Source: Williamsia sp. DF01-3 (lineage in GTDB: Bacteria > Actinomycetota > Actinomycetes > Mycobacteriales > Mycobacteriaceae). Taken from it: a stretch of 64,000 bases of DNA. The notes under the pieces were generated by a model. The model did no database searches. It was given only the letters and a program-made list of their open reading frames with translations, and was not told the DNA's origin. Location of the stretch: positions 2,125,733 through 2,189,732 of the forward strand of contig NZ_JALKFS010000005.1 in NCBI RefSeq assembly GCF_023051145.1, in the 5' to 3' direction. Below are positions 1-9,184 of the stretch, piece by piece; the first letter of the stretch is position 1; each line of letters starts with the position of its first letter. The translations under genes and the position numbers were made by a program.

Positions 1-112
1 CGGAGACATGGGCGGTGAGCACGGCGTTGACAGCAGTGACGATCTCGTGGCTTCGGTCCTGGAGCAGATCGTTCGAGATCGGCGCCTCGGTGTGTTGATC
101 TACTGACGTCAT
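1..112 (-). CDS. Hypothetical protein, N-terminal fragment
   Basis: Only the first 37 codons lie in the window; the gene runs off the left edge. The ATG is preceded by a clear GGAGAGG ribosome binding site, which supports the start. The visible N-terminus begins MTSVDQHTEAPISNDLL and continues as a hydrophilic, probably helical stretch with no motif I recognise. The 143 bases between it and the methyltransferase gene on the same strand must hold its promoter unless the two are cotranscribed. No function can be assigned. Confidence 0.55.
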   Translation of the reverse strand, partial: MTSVDQHTEAPISNDLLQDRSHEIVTAVNAVLTAHVS

Positions 113-255
113 GTGGCCCTCTCCGTCCCCGAGCGGCGATCAAACTGTTGAGTCGTTGCATTGGTTGCTTCGGAACAGAACACGAATCGGATGGGTGGTC
201 GGCGCATCGATCGATGGCCGGTTTCACACAGACACCGCTCCCGGAGGCGACCAGG

Positions 256-1038
256 TCACTGAGCTTCGGGTACGTGGGCCGTGACAAGCCAGGCCCGCGC
301 GTCGAACCAGACACCGTCTGCACGTAGGCGGCTCGCCAGCATGTCTCGCAAACGCCCCATCGCCTGTTCCGCCTCGAGCGGACTCAGCCCTGCCATCGTG
401 CCGGCAACGTTCGCGAAGCCACCGACCCAGTCGAGGGCGGCGTGGACATTTCTGCCGTAGAAGACCGGCGCATGGACGCCGTCGACGACGACGTCGACAA
501 ACCCGGCATCGCTCATGATCGCCGTGACCGTTGATGGATCGGCGAGTGAGAATGCATCAGGTACCTGGCCGGGGCCGCGGCCGGTTGCAGCGAGGGCGCG
601 AGCGATCGCCGAACTCCATTCGTTGTGCTCGCGTGCCTGCCACACGAGCATGGCCAGCCGCCCGCCCGGCCGTATCGCGCGTCCGATGTTGGTGAACGCT
701 GCGACCGGGTCGTCGAAGAACATGGTTCCGAAGCGACTGATCGCCACATCGAAGCCGGCCGGTGTGAACGGATGGGTCTGTGCGTCCGCGACCTCGAACG
801 TCACGGTCGAAAGTTGCTCGGCATCAGCGATCTCGCGGGCTCGCTCGATGGCTGACTCGGAGATGTCGATCCCGAAGGCATTGCGGGCGTGCGCTGTTCG
901 CGCCGCCCGGCGCGTGGAGTGTCCGGTTCCACACCCGATGTCGAGAACGCGGTCGCCTGCTGTGACCGCGCAGGCCCGATGCAGTGGTTCGTCGTAGAGC
1001 GACAACTCGGCGTCGTAACCGTCGTAGATGTCTGTCAT
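256..1038 (-). CDS. Class I SAM-dependent methyltransferase
   Basis: This predicted cytosolic methyltransferase of 260 residues has the Rossmann-type glycine-rich SAM site VLDIGCGTGHSTR at about residues 31-43. The acidic SAM-ribose region (FGIDISESAIERA) follows, then FEVADAQ, as in the Methyltransf_11/25 families. The substrate is unknown. The ATG chosen here overlaps the stop codon of the upstream hydrolase gene as ATGA, so the two are probably translationally coupled and may act in one small-molecule modification. A start 17 codons upstream is open but would overlap the hydrolase by over 50 bases, so it is less likely. Confidence 0.85.
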   Translation of the reverse strand: MTDIYDGYDAELSLYDEPLHRACAVTAGDRVLDIGCGTGHSTRRAARTAHARNAFGIDISESAIERAREIADAEQLSTVTFEVADAQTHPFTPAGFDVAISRFGTMFFDDPVAAFTNIGRAIRPGGRLAMLVWQAREHNEWSSAIARALAATGRGPGQVPDAFSLADPSTVTAIMSDAGFVDVVVDGVHAPVFYGRNVHAALDWVGGFANVAGTMAGLSPLEAEQAMGRLRDMLASRLRADGVWFDARAWLVTAHVPEAQ

Positions 1039-1742
1039 GGCAGCACCTGTCCGCCGTTCTCCTGCCCGACGCTCGCAGGCGCCAGGCACTGCTCGGCCGC
1101 GAAGGTGTGGAGGCGGTCTGCCAAGTCGAGTGGTCGACTCAGCGCGGGGGTGTGTCCGCCGTCCATCTCGTCCGGGGTGATGCCGAGTCGCTCGGTGACC
1201 ACCCGGCGTAGGTAGGCAGCAGGGAACACCCGGTCCTCCCGGCAGATCAGCACTCGAGTGGGGACATCAGGCCAGGCACGCATAGGTGTCGGTTCCTCGG
1301 CCCGCGCCTCGGACTCATCGCGACCCTTCGCCACGGCCTGCGCGGCCAACTCCGGCGGCACGTCGTGATAGAACAGCGCGACAACATCGTCGTGGTGCGT
1401 GCGCTTTTCGTCGCCGAGGCGGGTGTTGGTGAAGTAATCGCCGGGCGCCTCACCGGCGGTCGGGATCATCGGCGCGACCAGAACGAGCAACTCGACGGCG
1501 ACCCGCTCACAGACGAGGGGAGCGGTGAGACCGCCCGCCGAATGCGCTACGACAACGATGTCGGACCGATCGCCCACCGCAGCGGCAATCGTGTCGGCAT
1601 ACTCGGCCACGCCGGCCGAGTCGTCTCCGCAGGGCAGATCAGGTGCCACGGTGTCGTGTCCCCGCGTGCGTAGATCGGATTCCACGAGGTGCCAATACCA
1701 GCCGACGTCCCCGGCCCCGTGGATGAACGCGAAGGTGGCCAC
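1035..1742 (-). CDS. Alpha/beta hydrolase (esterase-like)
   Basis: A compact alpha/beta-fold hydrolase of 235 residues. It has the oxyanion loop FIHGAGD near residues 6-12, a nucleophile elbow AHSAGG with Ser68 (Ala replaces the usual first Gly), and a late GGHTPALSRP segment that probably supplies the catalytic His. This architecture resembles the small methylesterase/EstC-like group. The GTG start is preferred because AGGAAGG lies a few bases upstream and the HGAG loop then falls at the usual distance from the N-terminus. It is the first gene of a two-gene unit with the downstream methyltransferase. The substrate cannot be told from sequence. Confidence 0.8.
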   Translation of the reverse strand: MATFAFIHGAGDVGWYWHLVESDLRTRGHDTVAPDLPCGDDSAGVAEYADTIAAAVGDRSDIVVVAHSAGGLTAPLVCERVAVELLVLVAPMIPTAGEAPGDYFTNTRLGDEKRTHHDDVVALFYHDVPPELAAQAVAKGRDESEARAEEPTPMRAWPDVPTRVLICREDRVFPAAYLRRVVTERLGITPDEMDGGHTPALSRPLDLADRLHTFAAEQCLAPASVGQENGGQVLP

Positions 1743-1860
1743 GGTTTCCTTCCTCTGCTCGATCGGAGTGCGTCCCGGCCCGGCACCCACGCTGCCGGTT
1801 CATGGCGTGCGCCACGGTGCGGTCGGGTTTGCGAGTCGCAGATCGGAGGTATCAGTACTC

Positions 1861-2562
1861 ATGCGGCCCGTGTTTTCCCGTGAAGAAGCGTATGCCGGTT
1901 GGTCGCGTCTGCATGGCGGTATCGATCCCCGGAGTTCGATGTGGATCAGCGGCTGGGTTCGTATCGCTCACACATGCGCGACCCCGCTGGTGCGCGCAGG
2001 TGTCAGCCCCAGCACGGTCACGGTCGCGGGTGTCGCGGTCATGGCGGCCGTTCCGCTGATCGCCTCGGCCGGTGCCGCGTGGCCCATGGTGGCCATGCTC
2101 GTGATCCTCGTCGGCGCTGTGCTCGACGGTGTGGACGGCGCGATCGCGGTACGCGCCGGCAAGGCGTCGCGGTGGGGTCGGGTACTCGACCCGTTCGCCG
2201 ACCGCTGTTCAGATCTGTTGCTGGTCCTCACCTTGGTTGTCCTCGGGGCCCCTGCGTGGCTCGGGGTTTCCCTCGCCCTGCTCACGTTGTTGCTCGAATC
2301 CGTCCGCGCGCACGCCCAGGCCACCGGGATGGAGGGGCCCGGAGTGTTGACGTGGTGGGAACGTCCATCGCGGGTGATCGTCGCTTGCTTTGCCACCGCG
2401 ACCAGCGCCATTGAATGGTGTGCCAGGCGGTCGGGGATCGATGTGTTGCCCGCTCTCGACGGCATCACCCTGGTGACCATCTACTCCATCATCGCAACCG
2501 TGTTGGCCGTTGCGGGCCTGGCCCAGTTACTGGTCGCTGTTCACTCTGACCTCGAAGATTGA
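1861..2562 (+). CDS. CDP-alcohol phosphatidyltransferase family membrane protein
   Basis: An integral membrane enzyme of 233 residues that would transfer a phosphatidyl group from a CDP-alcohol to another alcohol. The family signature is visible: DGVDGAIAVR followed by GRVLDPFAD, which matches D-x2-DG...G-x3-D-x3-D with one extra residue before the Arg. Several hydrophobic segments follow. The ATG has GGAGG nine bases upstream. It is divergent from the hydrolase/methyltransferase pair, and its 3' end overlaps that of the desaturase gene by 22 bases (convergent). The acceptor alcohol cannot be told; phosphatidylglycerol-phosphate or inositol-type products are both possible. Confidence 0.85.
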   Translation: MRPVFSREEAYAGWSRLHGGIDPRSSMWISGWVRIAHTCATPLVRAGVSPSTVTVAGVAVMAAVPLIASAGAAWPMVAMLVILVGAVLDGVDGAIAVRAGKASRWGRVLDPFADRCSDLLLVLTLVVLGAPAWLGVSLALLTLLLESVRAHAQATGMEGPGVLTWWERPSRVIVACFATATSAIEWCARRSGIDVLPALDGITLVTIYSIIATVLAVAGLAQLLVAVHSDLED

Positions 2563-4064
2563 CTGCCCTCAGCGATCCCGATCATGTCGGCGACGATCTT
2601 GGCCGACATCATCACCAACGGCAATCCGCCGCCCGGATGGGCCGAGCCGCCGACGAGGAACAGGCCAGGAACGGGTGATCTGTTGGCGGGCCGCAAGAAT
2701 GCCGCCATCGCACCATTGGACGAAGTGCCGTAGATGGAGCCGCCCGGTGTCATCGTCCGTCGCTGCAGATCGGCGGGGCTGATGATCACCCGGTTCCTGA
2801 CCTCGCCACGTACATCCAGCCCGCGTTCGGCCATCAGGTCCAGGATCTGGTCGGCGTACCGGTCGCCCAGCCCTGGGGCGTCCCAGTCGGTACCCGATTC
2901 GGGGTCGTGCGGAGGCGCGTTGACAAGAACGAACCACGCGCCCGCGCCCTCGTGCGGAACGATCGCCGGGTCGGGGGGAGCACTGAGATAAATCGTCGGA
3001 CGAGGAACCGGACGGGCCCGACCATGGCGGCCGAAGACCGCGTCGAACTCGTCGTCGTAGTCTTCGGCAAACATCACATGGTGGTGTGGCTGACCGGCAG
3101 GGGCGTTCTGCAACGCCAGCAGGATCACGAACCCGGACAGCGAACGGGTGGTGCGACGCAGCCGCCATCGCGCCTGCCGAATCGGCCATCGGCGGGCCGT
3201 GAGCAACGTGTTGTAGACCTGGTGTGCATCGGCGTTGGCCACCACCGCATCCGCGGAGATGACCCCGCCGTCGTCGACCCGAACACCGTTGACACCCGTT
3301 GCGTCCGAGACGATCTCGGTGACCTTCGTACCAAGGCGCACGTCGACGCCCAGGGTCAGCGCGCGATCGAGTAGCGCGGCGGCGATACGCCCCAGACCCC
3401 CGGCGACGTACCAGGAACCAAAAGCCTGCTCCGCGTACGGCACGCTCGCCAGCGCGGCCGGGGCACGGCGGGGATCAGACCCGGTGTACGTCGCGTATCG
3501 GTCGAGCAACATCCGTAGTCGGGGATCGGACAGATACGACTTCCCGATCCCCCGCAATGTGCGCCACGGTGCCACCGCCGCGAGCTCATCCAGGTGGCGG
3601 GAGAGTCCGAGCATCGTGCGGACGTCGATCGGTGATTCCAGGAACGGGATGCGGGTGACGTCCCAGATCCGTTGGGCGCGCTCGGAGAATGCGCTCCACT
3701 GTGCACCCCGTCCATCGCCCAGTGCCGCGTCGAGCGCGGCGGGGATGTCGCGCATCTCGCCGGGCAGATCAAGGATGGCGCCATCGGGGAAGGTGTACCG
3801 GCAGGCGATGTCAAGGCGTTGGAGTCCGAGTTCGTCGGATGCCGAGCCGCCGCCGGTCGCGGCGAACAGATCGTCGAGGACGTGGGGGAGTGTCAACAGG
3901 GATGGGCCCGTGTCGAACACGAAGTCATCGATCTTTTCCACACCGAGCTTGCCGCCGACCGTGGCGGCTTGTTCGACGAGGGTGACAGCGTGCCCCTGTG
4001 CCGCCAGACGTGTTGCTGCGGCCAATCCGCCCACACCCGCTCCGACAACAACGATGTGGCTCAA
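2541..4064 (-). CDS. Phytoene desaturase-family FAD oxidoreductase (CrtI/CrtN-like)
   Basis: A 507-residue flavoprotein of the carotenoid desaturase family, which desaturates or isomerises polyene chains at the membrane. The N-terminal dinucleotide fold is VVVGAGVGGLAAATRLAAQG. The C-terminal family signature is FLVGGSAHPGGGLPLVMMS (compare VGA-THPG-G-P in CrtI). The start overlaps the stop of the upstream YihY-like gene as ATGA. No phytoene synthase or cyclase gene lies nearby, so it either serves a pathway encoded elsewhere or acts on another substrate; CrtI-like proteins include ketolase and oxidase subgroups. The family call is strong, the exact reaction is not. Confidence 0.85.
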   Translation of the reverse strand: MSHIVVVGAGVGGLAAATRLAAQGHAVTLVEQAATVGGKLGVEKIDDFVFDTGPSLLTLPHVLDDLFAATGGGSASDELGLQRLDIACRYTFPDGAILDLPGEMRDIPAALDAALGDGRGAQWSAFSERAQRIWDVTRIPFLESPIDVRTMLGLSRHLDELAAVAPWRTLRGIGKSYLSDPRLRMLLDRYATYTGSDPRRAPAALASVPYAEQAFGSWYVAGGLGRIAAALLDRALTLGVDVRLGTKVTEIVSDATGVNGVRVDDGGVISADAVVANADAHQVYNTLLTARRWPIRQARWRLRRTTRSLSGFVILLALQNAPAGQPHHHVMFAEDYDDEFDAVFGRHGRARPVPRPTIYLSAPPDPAIVPHEGAGAWFVLVNAPPHDPESGTDWDAPGLGDRYADQILDLMAERGLDVRGEVRNRVIISPADLQRRTMTPGGSIYGTSSNGAMAAFLRPANRSPVPGLFLVGGSAHPGGGLPLVMMSAKIVADMIGIAEGSQSSRSE

Positions 4065-4960
4065 GCTTTCTCCTCCGGATCATTGCTGGTGTGGTCGGAT
4101 TCGGCCGTGCGCCGGCCGTCCACCACGGTGTCGAGGGATCGTGTCACCGCCCACCCCATGATCACCACCATATGCAGGATCCAGAGCCACAGACCGACCG
4201 CAACCACACCACCGATGACGTCGAGACCCGCGTAGGGGATCCCGACGTCGATGGGCAGCGACAGGAACAACGCGAAGCCCTGGAGGAATCCGGCCATGAA
4301 CGACGCGGTGGTGACTGCGCCCACCGCTGCCACCCACCATCTCGGGTTGCCCGGTGCCACAGCGCGATACACCCATACGAGTGCCACCGAGAGCACCAGC
4401 CACGTGGCGAGGAAGCCGATCCAGGTGCGGAAGATCAGGTCGCCCGCGCTGCCTGTGCCGCCGCCCTCGGGCGCGAAGGTGACGAGCTGGTCGCCCACGG
4501 TCCGGAACACCAGTCCGAAAACCGGTATCGCGACGAGCAAGGCCAAAACTCGGGCCCGGGCTCTCCATCCGGTGAACCGGTCGGGTTCGGGCGAGATCGC
4601 GAGACACGCGCGCCGCAGACCTTCGCCGTAGAACGATGCCGGGAACAACAGGACAAGTGCTTTGAGTGGGTCCATCTGTACCCCGGCCTCGACGAGTGCG
4701 TCGTACGCCGGTCGTGCCCCCATGTCGGGCGGGATGAGGACCCGCAGCGCCAGCAGTTCCTGCTGGGCCTGCAGGTCGGGTTCGAACCACGTGGTGCTCC
4801 ACACCGCGAGCAGGAACCAGGGGACGATTGCGATCGCTGCGAAGTAGGTCAGCGTGGCAGCAGCACCGGCGATGTCGCCGCCGGCCAGACGTCGTCTCGC
4901 TCCGCGGAGGACAGCGGCGGTCTCGCCGGTCAGTCTGCGCAGATCGATCACGGCGCCCAC
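4061..4960 (-). CDS. YihY/BrkB-family membrane protein
   Basis: A 299-residue polytopic protein with about six hydrophobic segments, matching the YihY/virulence factor BrkB family. Typical features are the N-terminal GDIAGAAATLTYFAAIAIVPW segment and the SFYGEGLRRA loop. The molecular function of the family is unsettled; earlier names such as RNase BN are wrong. It is translated just ahead of the desaturase gene with a 4-base overlap, so the two products are probably made together. The charged C-terminal tail (NDPEEKA) is probably cytoplasmic. Confidence 0.8.
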   Translation of the reverse strand: MGAVIDLRRLTGETAAVLRGARRRLAGGDIAGAAATLTYFAAIAIVPWFLLAVWSTTWFEPDLQAQQELLALRVLIPPDMGARPAYDALVEAGVQMDPLKALVLLFPASFYGEGLRRACLAISPEPDRFTGWRARARVLALLVAIPVFGLVFRTVGDQLVTFAPEGGGTGSAGDLIFRTWIGFLATWLVLSVALVWVYRAVAPGNPRWWVAAVGAVTTASFMAGFLQGFALFLSLPIDVGIPYAGLDVIGGVVAVGLWLWILHMVVIMGWAVTRSLDTVVDGRRTAESDHTSNDPEEKA

Positions 4961-4997
4961 TGCGTGGCTCGACTGAACGGCTGCACATCCACCTTGG

Positions 4998-5470
4998 TCA
5001 GCGGGGCGTGATGGGCGGCTCGGTGGACCAGGGGAAGTTGATCCAGCGGTCGGTGTACCGCCACGTGTAGTCGGCCTTGATCACCGATGCGGGCTTCTCG
5101 TACAACACCGCCGTCCGTACCTCGGACGCGTGATTGCGACAGAAGGTGTGTACGAGCTCCAGTGTCTTTCCACTGTCCGCGACGTCGTCGACGACGAGTA
5201 CGGTCAGGCCGTCCAGTTCGGTGGCGTCGAGGATGGGCGGCAGTATCACCGGCTCGTCGAGCGTGGTGCCCACACCGGTGTAGAACTCGACGTTCATCGT
5301 GAACAGTGACTTGCAGTCGAGCGCGTATGCCAGCGCCCCGGCAGGCACCAGCCCCCGCGCGCGATGCCGAGCACCACGTCGGGCGCGAACCCGGAATCGG
5401 CGACCGTCTGAGCGAGTTCACGACTCGCCGCCCCGAACAGATCCCAGGTGAGTACTTCGCGTTCGCTCAT
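4998..5470 (-). pseudogene. Phosphoribosyltransferase, split by a one-base deletion
   Basis: Two overlapping reading frames together make a normal type I phosphoribosyltransferase of about 157 residues. The N-terminal part (MSEREVLTWDLFG to VVLGIARGG) is in one frame. The rest, with the PRPP-binding motif VLVVDDVADSGKTL, is in the next. The break is at a run of five C on the plus strand, 5352-5356. Six would restore IARGGLVPAGALAYALD. Family members are cytosolic hypoxanthine/xanthine-type enzymes or regulators. As written the gene would not make an intact protein, but a sequence error is just as likely as a real mutation, because the same kind of break recurs in this window. Confidence 0.8.
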
Positions 5471-5502
5471 CGAGACATGGTCGCACGCAGGCGCGGGCGA
5501 TG

Positions 5503-6522
5503 TCAGCGCCAACCGAGGGCGGGGGCGACGTGCGTCAGGATCGATTCGATGACGTGTGCGTTGTAGTCGGCGCCGAGCTGGTTCGGCACGGTGAGAAGGA
5601 GCGTGTCCGCTGCTGCGATCGCCTCGTCCTCGCGGAGCTGTTCGATCAACCGGTCTGGTTCGTCGGCATAGCTCCGGCCGAATCGCGCCGTGGTCCCGTC
5701 GATGATGCCCACCTGATCCGCGTCTTGCCCGCCACGCCCGAAGTAGGCGCGGTCTCGATCGTCGACAAGGGCAAAGATGCTGCGGCTGACGGACACTCGC
5801 GGCTCACGCTTGTGGCCGGCCGACTTCCACGTCTCGCGGAAACGCTCGATCTGTTCGGCCTGCAGTTGATGGAAGGGCACTCCGGTGTCTTCGGTCAGCA
5901 GGGTTGAACTCATCAGGTTCATCCCTTGCTCGGCTGTCCACTCCGCCGTGGCCCGTGTACCGGCGCCCCACCAGATGCGGTCTCGCAAGCCGGGCGATTG
6001 GGGCTCGATGCCCAGCAGGCCAGGGGGGTTGGGGAACATCGGCGACGGGTTCGGCTGGGCGAACTTGGCGTTGTCGATGACCTTGAGGAAGACGTCGGTG
6101 TGCTGGCGGGCCATGTCCGCGTCCGAGGCGTCGTCGTTCGGCGCATAGCCGAAATACCGGTAGCCGTCGATCACCTGCTCGGGCGAACCACGGCTGATCC
6201 CGAGCTGCAGTCGGCCACCCGAGATGAGATCCGCGGAGCCGGCGTCCTCGGCCATGTACATCGGGTTCTCGTAGCGCATGTCGATGACGCCGGTCCCGAT
6301 CTCGATGCGACTGGTCCGCGCGCCGACTGCGGCAAGGAGTGGAAATGGCGACGCCAGTTGCCGGGCGAAGTGATGCACACGGAAATAGGCGCCATCAGCG
6401 CCGAGTTCCTCGGCCGCGACCGCGAGATCGATCGACTGCAGCAAAGTGTCCGCGGCTGACCGGGTCTGCGAGCCGGGTGAATCCGACCAGTGCCCGAACG
6501 ACAAAAATCCGATGTTCTTCAT
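5503..6522 (-). CDS. LLM-class flavin-dependent oxidoreductase
   Basis: A 339-residue member of the bacterial luciferase-like monooxygenase family, a TIM-barrel enzyme using FMN or F420. Supporting segments are the N-terminal MKNIGFLSFGHW, the ADGAYFRVHHFARQ segment, RIEIGTGVIDMRYENP, and GRLQLGISRGSPEQV, which corresponds to the conserved flavin-phosphate region. It ends 32 bases before the broken phosphoribosyltransferase starts on the same strand. The substrate is unknown. The sequence does not decide between FMN and F420, although F420 is usual in this order. Confidence 0.85.
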   Translation of the reverse strand: MKNIGFLSFGHWSDSPGSQTRSAADTLLQSIDLAVAAEELGADGAYFRVHHFARQLASPFPLLAAVGARTSRIEIGTGVIDMRYENPMYMAEDAGSADLISGGRLQLGISRGSPEQVIDGYRYFGYAPNDDASDADMARQHTDVFLKVIDNAKFAQPNPSPMFPNPPGLLGIEPQSPGLRDRIWWGAGTRATAEWTAEQGMNLMSSTLLTEDTGVPFHQLQAEQIERFRETWKSAGHKREPRVSVSRSIFALVDDRDRAYFGRGGQDADQVGIIDGTTARFGRSYADEPDRLIEQLREDEAIAAADTLLLTVPNQLGADYNAHVIESILTHVAPALGWR

Positions 6523-6556
6523 GACACTGTAAATGAAACCACGGTCCGTTTAATTC

Positions 6557-9184
6557 CTACAGGCGGGTCAGCGTGCGATCACCGAGTGCTGCCCGGCAAT
6601 GACGAGCGATCTCCTGCACCGAGGGTTCACGAAGAAGGATGGCGTGATCACCGTCAACATCGATTACGTCGACAGATCCTGTGGTCACTCGGACCCACAT
6701 CTCGGCCGTCTGTGGGTTGTCCGGAGTTCGCAGCACTGTCAACGGAGAATGACAACGCTTCATCGTGTGCCGGCGCAGCATCCTCAAGCCGGTGTTGTAA
6801 AAGATCATCCACTGGGTCACAGGGTCGAACTGCCACCAACCTGCAAGACGTATCTGGAGCCACATCTTCGTGAGCGCGCCCAGACCGAAGTGTGGCTGCC
6901 GTGGGGTCTCCGACGCAGAGGCAGGAGGCGGTGGGCCGGGATCGGCAACAGGGGCACCGGGTAGGTCACGCAACATCGATTCGGTCAGCCGACTGTCGAC
7001 GATGATGATGCGGTCCGCACACTCGCCGGCGACCTCCAGCTGCGACGCCATTTCCTGGGCGATCACCCCTCCCATTGAGTGGCCGATCAGCGTGTATGGG
7101 CCGCGCGGTTGCACGCAACGCATGCGTTTGATGAACAAGGCCGCCGCGGCGGTAATGGACGAATCGGGCCGTGCGCGGCCCTCCAATCCGCTGACCTGCA
7201 GGCCATACACAGAGCGGTCCGAGTTCAGGTGGCGACACAGCGCCATCAACGAAATGGCCGGCGCGCCGGCTCCCGCGATGACGAACACTGACTGATCAGA
7301 ATCTGTGACCTGGAGGGGGACGAGTATCGGGTCGGCAGACCGGCGCGACACGCCTGCTCGGGTCTCCTCTGAGATCAGTTCGGCAAGACGCCGTATCGTC
7401 GGCGTGCGCAACAGGGCTTGGGGACTGATCTCCACGTGAAACCGTGCACTCACTTGAGCGAGAACTGTCGTCAGTGCGAGGGAGTCCAACCCGCAGGCCA
7501 TCAGATCGTCGTCTGAGGCGGGGGCCTGCGCATCATGGCCAAGCACGTCGGTGAGAATTTCGAGGACAGCTGTCTCCGTCAGGGATCTTGCCGCAGGTGG
7601 CTTTCGCTGCTCTGGTTCGAGCGTTCTGGTCGACGATGCAAGGGCGGCGCGGTCGACCTTGCCTCGTTCGGTACGTGGAAACGTGGACAGCCTGATGAGC
7701 TCTTGTGGGACCATCCACTCGGGGACCCGCGACCGTAGATGTGCGCGAACAGAGCTGTCGTCTGGCATGTTCGAGATCTCGACAAGTGGTTGACCGTGAG
7801 GGGTCGACGCAATGTAAGAACGCAAACCCCGTGACGCGCCCTCAGTCGCCACGGTGAACGCATCTAGTATTCCGGGAATGTCACGCAGGTGCATCGACAC
7901 CTCAGACGGTTCGATGAGGTAGCCGCGGATCTTCAGGAGGTCGTCAACACGCCCCGTCAGATGTAGATTGCCGGCGGAGTCGAATCGGCCGCGGTCGCCG
8001 GTTCGGTAGACCGCGGTGTTGTTGTGGTCGACGAATGCGCGGGTAGGGGTTCCGTCGAGATACTCGAACGGGATGCAGCCTCCTCTGATATGAACCTCGC
8101 CGACCGTGCCGACCGGTGGCTCATCCCCGTTGTCGTCCGACAGGACCAGCTCTCGGCCCGCCACGCCTGCACCAACATGCAGCGACCCCGGTCCGATGCC
8201 GTCCTCCGGCTTGATCTCTCGCCACGATATGGCGCCCACTTCGGTTGTGGCATACCAGGTGATGATCGAAGTCTGGGTAGGGAGCATCCGACGGACGGCA
8301 ATGACGTCGGTACCTTCGAGTGCCTCGCCGTATGCAACCGCGAGACGCAACCCAGCTATCGAGTCGCGTGCGGACTCCGGTCGGCTCACACTTGCGGCCA
8401 GGCCCCTGAGCATGGAAGCCGACGCGTGGAGCGTCGTCACCTGGTTCGTCTCAATCCACTCGGCCAGGTTGTCAATGCTGCGGAATCGACTGTCCCAGTA
8501 GAATGTCGGTGCCCCGGCCATGAGTGCAGCCAAGAACGTGGTGAGGCCGGCGCCAAATCCGAATGGCAGGGCAGACGCGACGCGGTCCGCCGAGGTGATC
8601 TGCAATTCGCGCGCGACCACATCGGCCTTCGCGAGGGCTGACAAGTGGCTGAAGACAACGCCTTTGGGCAGTCCGCTCGAGCCAGAGGTGAACAGGATGA
8701 ATGCGCTCGACGCTGGATCCGTCACAGGGAGATCACCGTCTACGGGTACCAGATCCGTGTCCACCAGCATCGCGCCAGATGCCTCGACCAAGGACGTTCG
8801 CCTTGCCGGCGGAGCACCCGGGTCAAGCGGGACAAGCGCCCTTCCAGACATCGTGACCGCGACGGCAAGTGCAAACGACCGAAGGGAACCGTCGACCACA
8901 ACGGCGACGGGTTGGGTCGCGCCGCTCGCCGAAGGCGACATCACGACCGCCCACCCGTGCGCCATCTGGAGTAGTTGACTCCAGGTGCACCGGCCGTCCG
9001 GTGTGACGATCGCCGGAGCGTCCGGTGTCTCAGCTGCCCGGGCCACAACTAGCTCGGAGACTGTCAGATGGGCGCCGATCGCGGACGTAAGAGCTTTTTG
9101 TCGAGGAGTGTTGGCACGCACGTGTTCCACCTGTCGCCTGATCGCCGAGGCCCCTTGGGGGCGGGAGCGCTTGGCGCCCAGCAA
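6557..9184 (-). CDS. Single-module NRPS-like synthetase: adenylation, carrier and thioesterase
   Basis: A large 875-residue enzyme with three domains. The adenylation domain (about 40-530) has FTSGSSGLPKGV at 165, YATTE at 311, TGD at 395, GRVDDLLKIRGYLIEPSEV at 411 and the A10 lysine in ERGKVDR at 509. The carrier domain has CGLDSLA with Ser568 for phosphopantetheine. The thioesterase has GHSMGG with Ser703 and a late DGDHAILL His. It has no condensation or reductase domain, so it would load one acid, hold it as a thioester and release, cyclise or dimerise it. The TTG start has no good ribosome site; GTG codons near 9130 and 9121 are alternatives. No neighbouring tailoring genes are evident. 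Confidence 0.88.
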   Translation of the reverse strand: MLGAKRSRPQGASAIRRQVEHVRANTPRQKALTSAIGAHLTVSELVVARAAETPDAPAIVTPDGRCTWSQLLQMAHGWAVVMSPSASGATQPVAVVVDGSLRSFALAVAVTMSGRALVPLDPGAPPARRTSLVEASGAMLVDTDLVPVDGDLPVTDPASSAFILFTSGSSGLPKGVVFSHLSALAKADVVARELQITSADRVASALPFGFGAGLTTFLAALMAGAPTFYWDSRFRSIDNLAEWIETNQVTTLHASASMLRGLAASVSRPESARDSIAGLRLAVAYGEALEGTDVIAVRRMLPTQTSIITWYATTEVGAISWREIKPEDGIGPGSLHVGAGVAGRELVLSDDNGDEPPVGTVGEVHIRGGCIPFEYLDGTPTRAFVDHNNTAVYRTGDRGRFDSAGNLHLTGRVDDLLKIRGYLIEPSEVSMHLRDIPGILDAFTVATEGASRGLRSYIASTPHGQPLVEISNMPDDSSVRAHLRSRVPEWMVPQELIRLSTFPRTERGKVDRAALASSTRTLEPEQRKPPAARSLTETAVLEILTDVLGHDAQAPASDDDLMACGLDSLALTTVLAQVSARFHVEISPQALLRTPTIRRLAELISEETRAGVSRRSADPILVPLQVTDSDQSVFVIAGAGAPAISLMALCRHLNSDRSVYGLQVSGLEGRARPDSSITAAAALFIKRMRCVQPRGPYTLIGHSMGGVIAQEMASQLEVAGECADRIIIVDSRLTESMLRDLPGAPVADPGPPPPASASETPRQPHFGLGALTKMWLQIRLAGWWQFDPVTQWMIFYNTGLRMLRRHTMKRCHSPLTVLRTPDNPQTAEMWVRVTTGSVDVIDVDGDHAILLREPSVQEIARHCRAALGDRTLTRL

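Noticed and set aside
4778-4788. GGGTTCGAACC, resembling a tRNA T-loop
   Set aside because: It lies inside the YihY coding sequence and no acceptor stem, anticodon arm or CCA-proximal pairing can be built around it.
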